In this document: positions 7,264 through 13,076 of the stretch, piece by piece
Layout of the letters: every line of letters starts with the position of its first letter
How positions within the stretch are numbered: position 1 is the stretch's first letter
Assembly (NCBI GenBank): GCA_017880745.1
Contig: JADGRR010000034.1
Span: 1-13,076 of the forward strand
DNA: 13,076 bases
Source of the DNA: Burkholderiales bacterium
GTDB taxonomy: Bacteria; Pseudomonadota; Gammaproteobacteria; Burkholderiales; SG8-39
Direction: 5' to 3'
The notes under the pieces: model-generated
Told to the model about the DNA's origin: nothing
The model's database searches: none
The model's input: the letters and a program-made list of their open reading frames with translations, nothing else
Program-made: the position numbers and the translations under genes

Positions 7264-7280
7264 CTCAAACGACATTTGAG
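7264..7280. promoter_or_regulatory. Inverted repeat, candidate LysR operator
   Basis: CTCAAA-CGACA-TTTGAG is a perfect 6-bp inverted repeat with a 5-base spacer. It lies in the 162-bp region between the divergent DUF2917 and LysR genes. A related string, CATTTGA followed by ATCAT, occurs at 7162-7173 and again at 7273-7286, near each gene. LysR regulators typically bind such dyads and repress themselves. The assignment is by position and symmetry only. Confidence 0.5.
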
Positions 7281-7303
7281 AATCATTCGCATGAGTTTAA
7301 GGA

Positions 7304-8245
7304 ATGACTGAACAACGCCGCAATCTGCCCTCGCTCGACTTGCTGCGGGGATTCGAGGCGGCCGCGCGCAACCTGAGTTTCACCCGGGCGGCCGAGGAAC
7401 TGTTCATCACCCAATCCGCCGTGAGCCGCCAGGTAAAGACCATCGAAGACCATCTCGGCGCCGCGCTGTTCGTGCGCCGCCACCGCGCGCTGATGCTGAC
7501 CGAAGCGGGACACGAGCTCTATCGCGCGACGGCGCAGGCGCTGCGGCAGTTGTCCGATGCCGCAGCCAGGATCAGGCAGCGCGGCGCCGGGCGCACGCTT
7601 ACCGTGACCACGACCATCGGCTTCGCCTCGCTCTGGCTGATTCCACGGCTGGCGGATTTTCGCAGCCAGCGCCCTGACATCGACATTCGCATCGCGGCGG
7701 ACACCAGGATGCTCGACCTGGAACGCGAAGGCATCGAGATCGCGATACGCTACTGCACGCCAAAGGCGGCGCCGGAGGGGGCGATCAAGCTGTTCGGGGA
7801 AGTGGTGCTGCCGGTGTGCAGTCCGAAGCTGGTCACGCGCGGCGCGCCGCTCGCGACACCCGCAGACCTGCGCCACCACGTATTGCTGCACTACAACCAG
7901 CCCGAATGGCCTTCGCCCTGGCTTAGTTGGACCGTATGGCTGGAAACGATGCAGTTGTCCAGCCTCAAACCTGCAGGGTCACTGCGCTTCGGCCAGTATG
8001 ACCAGGTGATCCATGCGGCAATCGACGGCCAGGGCGTAGCGCTCGGTACCAGTCCGCTGGTGGGGCAACTGATCAAACAGGGCAAGTTGATCGCGCCGCT
8101 GGCCAAGAAATTCGATTCGCCGCGCGCGTATTACCTGGTCACATCCCCCGGCGCGGCCGAGCGGCCGGAAGTGAAGGAGTTCGCCGGCTGGATGATCCGG
8201 CAAGCAAAGCAGGAAGCGCGATACCGCGGTAATCGCCTAAAATAG
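7304..8245 (+). CDS. LysR-type transcriptional regulator, GcvA-like
   Basis: This 313-residue protein has the N-terminal winged helix-turn-helix at about 12-70 (LDLLRGFEAAARNLSFTRAA, then ITQSAVSRQVKTIE) and a periplasmic-binding-like effector domain from about 95 to 300. The RNLSFTRAAEELFITQSAVS pattern and a short LPSLDLLR opening are typical of the GcvA branch, though the effector is unknown. The ATG at 7304 is the only start that fits this opening; AAGGA directly touches it, an unusually short spacing. A six-codon frame (MSLRND, 7291-7311) overlaps the start and could couple to it. The gene is divergent from DUF2917/GNAT, which it probably regulates. Its 3' end is followed by a weak CGGCT-N7-AGCCG stem at 8249-8265. 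Confidence 0.9.
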   Translation: MTEQRRNLPSLDLLRGFEAAARNLSFTRAAEELFITQSAVSRQVKTIEDHLGAALFVRRHRALMLTEAGHELYRATAQALRQLSDAAARIRQRGAGRTLTVTTTIGFASLWLIPRLADFRSQRPDIDIRIAADTRMLDLEREGIEIAIRYCTPKAAPEGAIKLFGEVVLPVCSPKLVTRGAPLATPADLRHHVLLHYNQPEWPSPWLSWTVWLETMQLSSLKPAGSLRFGQYDQVIHAAIDGQGVALGTSPLVGQLIKQGKLIAPLAKKFDSPRAYYLVTSPGAAERPEVKEFAGWMIRQAKQEARYRGNRLK

Positions 8246-8300
8246 AGTCGGCTTTGGGCCAGCCGCAAAACCCATTTACTGCCCGGGCCCGAACCGTTTC

Positions 8301-8384
8301 ATGACCGAACCCTTCATCCCCGTTTCCTACGAACGCCTGCGCGCATTCATCGCCGCCGCCCTCGAGCGGCTGGGCCTGCAGTAG
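8301..8384 (+). pseudogene. Probable fossil of an Ldh-family oxidoreductase N-terminus
   Basis: The 27-codon frame MTEPFIPVSYERLRAFIAAA followed by LERLGLQ resembles the first residues of malate/L-lactate dehydrogenase (Ldh_2) family proteins, which often begin with V-x-x-L-R-x-F-V-A-A-x-L and then L-G-x-P-E-x-D-A. After the TAG at 8382 the same frame continues NDAGRK, which fits the family if the TAG replaced a sense codon; resemblance then ends near 8400. No Shine-Dalgarno precedes the ATG. I think this is a leftover 5' end of a lost gene, but a chance match of so short a sequence is possible. Confidence 0.35.
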
Positions 8385-8418
8385 AATGATGCTGGCAGAA
8401 AATAAGGGAGCAAACGAC

Positions 8419-8736
8419 ATGCGCGGCACCGTCATCGTATCGTTCGCCCGGGATCGCGAATATGAGTTGAGGATTACCGCGGGCGACAAGCCCCTGCCGA
8501 CAGCGCAGGAAGGCGAACTGTGGTTGTCGCAGCAGTTCGAGGAATTCGGCTGCACTCCCAGAAGCATGGTCGGGAAGGTGCTCGCCCTCGACAAAGTTCT
8601 GGAAGTCGCGCGCGCGGCGGGCGAGAAACACTTCGCCGGCGACATCGCGTGGGCCGAGCGTTACGCCCGCGCCGTGCTTGCCACCCTCAAGCGCGAAGTC
8701 GTGCGCGTCGACGTCGGCGAAAATACCGTAGGCTGA
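8419..8736 (+). CDS. Small conserved-looking protein of unknown function
   Basis: This 105-residue protein starts MRGTVIVSFARDREYELRIT and ends REVVRVDVGENTVG. It has no signal peptide, membrane segment or cysteine cluster beyond a single Cys. AAGGGAG lies 8 bases before the ATG at 8419, so this start is preferred over the in-frame ATG at 8386. I recognise the general look of hypothetical proteins in betaproteobacteria but know no family or function. It precedes the Bug receptor by 12 bases, so both probably share an mRNA. Confidence 0.7.
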   Translation: MRGTVIVSFARDREYELRITAGDKPLPTAQEGELWLSQQFEEFGCTPRSMVGKVLALDKVLEVARAAGEKHFAGDIAWAERYARAVLATLKREVVRVDVGENTVG

Positions 8737-8748
8737 AGAGTATCCAGC

Positions 8749-9777
8749 GTGAAAGCCGCGCCCCCAATGCCGTGGATGCGGATTTTTGAAGGCGTCCGGT
8801 CCGCGCCCGGCCGCATCCGGCGCATCGGCTTCATCCTCGCCCTCGCCGCGTTGCCTGTTGCGGGGGCGGCACAGTCGGGCTATCCGGCGAAACCGGTCCG
8901 GATGATCATCCCGCTCGCCGCTGCGAGCGCGGTCGACAATGCGGCGCGGATCGTGGCGCAGCAGATGTCGATCAACATGGGCGAACAGATCGTCGTCGAT
9001 AACCAGCCCGGCGCCGCAGGCCTGATCGGCGCCGACCACGTAGCGAAGGCTGCGCCGGACGGCTATACCATCGGCGGCTTCAACGACAGCATCATGACCA
9101 TGCTGCCGAACCTGCACACGAAAATGCCGTGGGACATCCTCAAGGACTTCGAACCCGTCTCGCTCGTCGCAACGGTGGAATGGGGGCTGGTCGCAAGCAA
9201 CCGGGCGCCGTACCGGAACGCGGCCGACCTGATCACGGCTGCCAGAGCCGCCCCGGGCAAGATCGATTACGCGACGGGGGGAAACGGCAGTCCGCAGCAC
9301 ATCGCCATGGCGCTGTTTGCTTCGACCGCGGGGGTATCGCTCACGCACGTGCCGTATAAAGGCGCGACGCAAGCCGCGCTGGACGTCGCGGCCGGGCAGG
9401 TGCCGGTGTCATTCCAGGGGCTGGCGACCGTAGCCTCGCTGATTCGCGCCGGCAAGCTCAGGCTGCTGGGCGTAACCACGCACAGCCGGCTGGCGCAATT
9501 CGCCGGCGTGCCCACGGTATCGGAATCCGGTTTGCCCGGTTTCGAGTTCAACTCGTGGTTCACCATCGTCGCGCCGGCCGGAACGCCGAAAGAGATCATC
9601 GCGCGGCTGAACGCGGAAATCCTGAAGGCGCTGGCGGACCCGGGTGTGCGCGAAAAGCTGAACGCGCAAGGCCTCACCGTACGCGGCTCCTCGCCCGAGG
9701 AACTCGGCGCCGCGACGCGCGAGCAGCTGGCGAAGTACGCGCGGCTGATGAAGCAGGCCGGCGTCACTATCGAATGA
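8749..9777 (+). CDS. Bug family tripartite tricarboxylate transporter substrate-binding protein
   Basis: This 342-residue periplasmic receptor has an n-region with R/K up to about 25, a hydrophobic stretch at 26-38 and probable cleavage at AGA-AQ (about 40). The mature protein begins with YPAKPVRMIIP and has the family phrases DNQPGAAG, VAKAAPDGYT and HVPYKGATQA. This is the TctC/Bug receptor family, greatly expanded in Burkholderiales, whose members bind carboxylates or other small molecules for TctAB-type transporters. No TctA/TctB gene lies beside it, so the partner and ligand are unknown. The start is GTG at 8749 with GAAGAG upstream; ATGs at 8767 and 8776 are alternatives. The gene converges with the cyclic-nucleotide-binding gene. 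Confidence 0.9.
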   Translation: MKAAPPMPWMRIFEGVRSAPGRIRRIGFILALAALPVAGAAQSGYPAKPVRMIIPLAAASAVDNAARIVAQQMSINMGEQIVVDNQPGAAGLIGADHVAKAAPDGYTIGGFNDSIMTMLPNLHTKMPWDILKDFEPVSLVATVEWGLVASNRAPYRNAADLITAARAAPGKIDYATGGNGSPQHIAMALFASTAGVSLTHVPYKGATQAALDVAAGQVPVSFQGLATVASLIRAGKLRLLGVTTHSRLAQFAGVPTVSESGLPGFEFNSWFTIVAPAGTPKEIIARLNAEILKALADPGVREKLNAQGLTVRGSSPEELGAATREQLAKYARLMKQAGVTIE

Positions 9778-9784
9778 CGCGACC

Positions 9785-9803
9785 GCAGGCCGCTCAGGCC
9801 TGC
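9785..9803. terminator. Hairpin between convergent genes
   Basis: GCAGGCC-GCTCA-GGCCTGC is a perfect 7-bp stem with a 5-base loop in the 16-bp gap between the Bug gene (ending at 9777) and the minus-strand gene whose stop codon is at 9794. No T-tract follows on either side, so termination would be weak or depend on Rho. Confidence 0.45.
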
Positions 9804-10699
9804 ATCTGCGCAACCTGCAGCGCGAGTTGCTGCATGCGCAGGGCGATCGACTTCAGCAGCGACGCGCCGAACAGTGGCCTGGTCTTGACCAGGTTAAGAA
9901 ATTGTCTGCGGTTGATCGAAAGCAACTCGCAATCGGTGACCGCGGTCGCAGTCGCCGCGCGCGCAGAGCCGTCGACGAGCGCCAGCTCGCCGAACATCCC
10001 GCCGGGTCCCACGTGCTCGAGCACGTTCTTGCCCACCGAGATGGCGACGCGTCCCTCCAGTACGACATACATGAAGGTCCCGACCGCGCCGGTGCTCATG
10101 ATGACCTTGCCAGCCTGAAACACGGCGTGCGCCGGCCCGCCGAGCTCGCGCTGCAGATCCGCGAGCGCCTTCCGACCGAGTATGTCGCTGCGCTCGGCGG
10201 GGATGCCCGCCGGGGCGACGGCGCCCCGTCTCACGATGCTCTGGCGCAGCCGCTGCACCATGATGCTCATCAGCATCAGCGCGAATTCTGGCTTTTTCTC
10301 CAGCGCGGCGTGAAACTGCTTTTCGTCCAGCGACAGCACGCGGCAATTGATCTTGGCCATCGCCGTTGCGCTTCGCGGCAGCCCCGCGATCACCGCCAGC
10401 TCGCCGAACACGTCGCCCGGCTTCACCACCCCGAAAAACTTGTTGCGGATCATCAGGCCGATTTCGCCCTCGAGCAGCAGGTACATCCGCGCGCTCTTCG
10501 AAAACAGACCGCCGGCCTTCTCGTTTTCGGAGAACAAAGGCTTGCCGGCCGGTTTCTCTTCGAGCGTTGCGGCAGAGCGGAAGAATTCCAGCGCGATCGC
10601 GGGCTGGTACAGAGGGCTCTGCGCGGCGACCTGGGCCGGGGCGCGTGAGACCGCCTGGCGGCGGGGCGTATGCTTGGCCGAAAAGTCGAGGTCTTCCAT
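9794..10699 (-). CDS. Protein with two cyclic-nucleotide-binding domains
   Basis: This 301-residue protein has two CNB (CAP-family) beta-roll domains in tandem. The first is about 38-150, with the phosphate-binding cassette FGELAVIAGLPRSA (98-111). The second is about 172-290, with FGELALVDGSARAA (236-249). Both keep the Glu and Arg (E100/R109 and E238/R247) that contact the ribose and phosphate, so both can probably bind cAMP or cGMP. There is no helix-turn-helix or other output domain, and no membrane segment. It could act by binding a partner protein. The N-terminal 35 residues are polar. The start at 10699 has a weak Shine-Dalgarno. The phospholipase-like gene is upstream on the same strand, 93 bases away; co-transcription is possible. 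Confidence 0.87.
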   Translation of the reverse strand: MEDLDFSAKHTPRRQAVSRAPAQVAAQSPLYQPAIALEFFRSAATLEEKPAGKPLFSENEKAGGLFSKSARMYLLLEGEIGLMIRNKFFGVVKPGDVFGELAVIAGLPRSATAMAKINCRVLSLDEKQFHAALEKKPEFALMLMSIMVQRLRQSIVRRGAVAPAGIPAERSDILGRKALADLQRELGGPAHAVFQAGKVIMSTGAVGTFMYVVLEGRVAISVGKNVLEHVGPGGMFGELALVDGSARAATATAVTDCELLSINRRQFLNLVKTRPLFGASLLKSIALRMQQLALQVAQMQA

Positions 10700-10792
10700 G
10701 GGAACGGATATCTTAATCCTTAATTCAATCGTAGGCGACGATCTGCGCGCCTGGTTGAAAGGCGCGGATGCGCCTGCCGGACCGATGCCGCT

Positions 10793-12148
10793 CTACCGGC
10801 CCTGTTGCGACCGTGCAAGCAGCGTACGGACGAACGCGCGCGAATGCGCGCCGAAATTTGTGAGCAGACCAGCGGCCATGCCGGTCATCGCCTCACGGGC
10901 GGGTGGCGGCGACTTGTTCAGGACATCGTACAAATCGAGTTCCGGCTCGGTTTCGCCCAAGATATAAGCCGGATCGGAGACATATTTGCGCGGCAGGCTC
11001 TGTTCTACCACCCTGTCGGTGGCGCCCGCCAGCGCATTGGATTCCCTGCTGATCACCTCGCGCGCAGCGTCGTCCGTAAGCGAAGTCCGTCCGGCGTCGG
11101 CGGAAGTGTCTTTGACCGCGCGTACCAATGCGTCGCTGGAATCATGGCGCACATAGGCATTTCTCATCCGGTGGTATTGATAGTTCTCCAGCGACAGATG
11201 CCGGTTGGAAACCAGCGTGATTGCCTGCTTTTTCGGTTCATGCAAGCCCAACAGGTCAAGCGTGTTGATCCACAACAGGCGCGGCGCACCCACCCCCGGC
11301 AGCACGCTCGCGTGGTAGGGCTGGGTCAGATCCTCGATGTAGTGCAGCCCCCAGCCCGCGAAGCGCCAGCCCCAGTAAGGATGCGCGGTTTGCAGCGCGT
11401 AGGCGGCGAGGGATTGCCACAGGTGAATCCGATATTCCGGGTAGGTCCGCCGCAGAAAACCCGCCGCCTTGTACACAAGGTCCGTCTCGTGGAAGAAGCC
11501 CATGTGAAACGGCGCCTGGCTCGCGAACTCGAGCGCCGGATTGCCGAACGGCTGCTTGCCGAAGCCGTAGGCTTTTCCGTATGCGGTTCCATTGTCATCC
11601 CACAGGCCGATGTCCATGCCGTAATCCGGCTCATCGGTGGCGGTGGCGACGACGTCGAGCAGAGCAACGCGGTCCCCCTCGCGCAGCTGCAGGAACACGC
11701 CCTCCTGTGCCGCGCTCGCGCGTCGCCGGGTGGTGACTTCAGTCCAGGGCAGCGTGGCCTTCCCCGACGCGCTTTCTCCGGGCGGCACCTGTACGAACAG
11801 GTTCAGCTTCATCCCGGGATTGATGCGCAGCGCCGCAACAAAGCGCTGCCTGAGCTCGGCCGGTGTCCCGCCTGGTGTGAATGTTAGCGCGCCGGGACGC
11901 GGGGGGTACAGCGGAACGTTCGCCCTGGCCCACGCTTCCTCGCGCTGCAGCAGTTGTTCCAGCCCGCGTCCCTCGGCAGCGAGGAAGGCATCCAGGGATT
12001 CGACCCTGATCGCGGGCGCCGCATTGATTTCCGGCATCGCCGCCAACGCCGGCCATGCGCCCAGGGTGTGGTTGACCCAGGCTGCTACCGGCCCGGCAGC
12101 GCACGACAACATTGCCGCAACGACGATCCACTCAAGCTTTTGCTTCAT
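10793..12148 (-). CDS. Secreted zinc-dependent phospholipase C / S1-P1 nuclease-like protein
   Basis: This 451-residue protein has a signal peptide (MKQKLEWIVVAAMLSCAAGPVAA), and cleavage would leave Trp24 as the first mature residue. In zinc phospholipase C and S1/P1 nuclease the N-terminal Trp itself binds zinc. Downstream, H269-Y-I-E-D273 and H279 (HYIEDLTQPYH) have the same spacing as the H118, D122 and H128 zinc ligands of Bacillus cereus PLC, and H317/E321 fit its H142/E146 pair. H27 may be another ligand. I could not place the remaining D/H pair. The region from about 50 to 200, before the core, is unlike PLC. The ATG at 12148 was chosen because GGGAA is 6 bases upstream; ATG 12154 is the alternative. 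The substrate (phospholipid or nucleic acid) is unknown. It follows the FGGY kinase by about 40 bases. Confidence 0.75.
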   Translation of the reverse strand: MKQKLEWIVVAAMLSCAAGPVAAWVNHTLGAWPALAAMPEINAAPAIRVESLDAFLAAEGRGLEQLLQREEAWARANVPLYPPRPGALTFTPGGTPAELRQRFVAALRINPGMKLNLFVQVPPGESASGKATLPWTEVTTRRRASAAQEGVFLQLREGDRVALLDVVATATDEPDYGMDIGLWDDNGTAYGKAYGFGKQPFGNPALEFASQAPFHMGFFHETDLVYKAAGFLRRTYPEYRIHLWQSLAAYALQTAHPYWGWRFAGWGLHYIEDLTQPYHASVLPGVGAPRLLWINTLDLLGLHEPKKQAITLVSNRHLSLENYQYHRMRNAYVRHDSSDALVRAVKDTSADAGRTSLTDDAAREVISRESNALAGATDRVVEQSLPRKYVSDPAYILGETEPELDLYDVLNKSPPPAREAMTGMAAGLLTNFGAHSRAFVRTLLARSQQGR

Positions 12149-12187
12149 CTGCATTTCCCGCGATCAACCGTGTTCAAGATCCTTGCG

Positions 12188-13076
12188 CTAGTCAAGCCGG
12201 GGATAACCGGTGATCTTCTGGATTTCGAGATACAGCGGCTTCAGCCGCGCATACATTTTCCGGTATACGCGGTGATACAGCTGATCGTAGATTTCCCGAT
12301 GCTGCGGCTGCGGTTCAAACACGCGCCCGATGCGCGTCATGGCCGCGACCGCGCTGGCGAAATCCGGGTGCAGCCGCAGTCCGACCGCGGCGTCCATCGC
12401 CGCCCCCAGCGCGGAGGTTTCATAAATGTGCGGCCGCGCCGTAGGCAGGCCGAAGATGTCCGCGGTCAGCTGCATCGCCGCGTCGCTTTGCGACCCGCCC
12501 CCCGAAACGCGCAGCGCAGTGACCGGCACGCCGCTGCGCTTTTCGATGCGTTCCTTGCCCTCGCGCAACGCATAGGCCAGGCCTTCGAGGATCGCGCGGT
12601 ACAGATGGGACCGGACGTGGACATCGCCGAAACCGACGATCGCACCTTTGGCCTCCGGGCCGGGCTGTTTGATGCCGGGCGTCCAGTACGGCTGCAGCAT
12701 CAATCCCATCGAGCCGGGCGGCACGGCGTTTACCAGTTCGTCGAACAATTCTTCCGCGGCCACGCCCCGATCCGCCGCCTGCAGTTTCTCGTGATGGCCG
12801 AACTGCTCCTTGAACCAATTGACCATCCAGTAGCCGCGGAATATCTGCACTTCGATACTGTAAGCGCCGGGAATGGCCGACGGATAAGGCGGGATGAACG
12901 GCGTCACCTCCAGATACTTCGCGCTGGTGGTGTTGATGGTCGCGGTGGTGCCATAACTGAGGCAGCCGATATGCGGCTCGAGGCAGCCGGCGCCTATGAC
13001 TTCGCACGCCTTGTCGGCGGCGGCGGCGACGAGCGGCGTGCCAACCCGTATGCCGGTGGCGGCAGCGGCGGCAGCA
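12188..13076 (-). CDS. FGGY-family carbohydrate kinase (5' end outside the window)
   Basis: The C-terminal 296 residues of an FGGY-type kinase are visible; the N-terminal part lies beyond 13076. The frame opens with GIRVGTPLVAAAADKACEVI, the interdomain segment, and later shows GTTATINTT, a nucleotide-binding motif SGGGSQSDAAMQLTADIFG and ETSALGAAMDAAVG, all typical of the FGGY C-terminal ATPase domain. The family phosphorylates sugars or polyols such as glycerol, xylulose or ribulose; the substrate cannot be read from this half. The frame has no stop up to the window edge, so the apparent start at 12907 is only an internal GTG. It is upstream of the phospholipase-like gene with a short gap, suggesting an operon. 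Confidence 0.88.
   Translation of the reverse strand, partial: AAAAAATGIRVGTPLVAAAADKACEVIGAGCLEPHIGCLSYGTTATINTTSAKYLEVTPFIPPYPSAIPGAYSIEVQIFRGYWMVNWFKEQFGHHEKLQAADRGVAAEELFDELVNAVPPGSMGLMLQPYWTPGIKQPGPEAKGAIVGFGDVHVRSHLYRAILEGLAYALREGKERIEKRSGVPVTALRVSGGGSQSDAAMQLTADIFGLPTARPHIYETSALGAAMDAAVGLRLHPDFASAVAAMTRIGRVFEPQPQHREIYDQLYHRVYRKMYARLKPLYLEIQKITGYPRLD

Noticed and set aside
8382..8394. TAGAAT as a sigma-70 -10 box for the small protein gene
   Set aside because: No acceptable -35 sequence lies 16-18 bases upstream, so the hexamer alone is not enough.

Overview
The window is GC-rich, densely coded bacterial chromosome. A Bug-type (TctC-like) solute receptor, a divergent GcvA-like LysR/DUF2917 pair, and an ECF sigma/NrsF pair with a molybdoenzyme suggest a betaproteobacterium (Burkholderiales-like or a relative). 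That assignment is an inference from gene content, not from a marker gene. I see no rRNA, tRNA, insertion sequence or CRISPR array.

Left part (1-737): the 3' end of an FKBP-type prolyl isomerase (with an in-frame stop in the few bases available), a terminator-like hairpin, a small HicA-like protein without a visible HicB partner and without the catalytic histidine, and three tandem 36-bp units that each fold into two small hairpins.

Core (738-4404): the best supported system here. On the minus strand lies a tight operon of a DUF1223 thioredoxin-like exported protein, a four-helix b-type cytochrome and a Tat-exported molybdopterin oxidoreductase. Divergent from it, on the plus strand, are an ECF sigma factor and its overlapping membrane anti-sigma NrsF (DUF1109). 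Both sides carry an exact GTAACC-N16-CGAA element, the motif I recall for Caulobacter SigF. The sequence therefore suggests an autoregulated ECF switch that controls an envelope redox module with a cytochrome b partner instead of the usual MsrQ.

Middle (4405-7303): an MFS transporter, a cysteine-rich 80-residue protein behind an FNR-like box, and a minus-strand pair of DUF2917 and a GNAT acetyltransferase. The pair diverges from a LysR regulator across an intergenic region with a perfect inverted repeat.

Right part (7304-13076): the LysR regulator; a probable fossil of an Ldh-family oxidoreductase start; a small conserved-looking protein and an orphan Bug receptor, probably co-transcribed. 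Convergent with these, on the minus strand, are an FGGY sugar kinase (cut by the window edge), a secreted zinc phospholipase C/P1-nuclease-like protein, and a stand-alone protein with two cyclic-nucleotide-binding domains.
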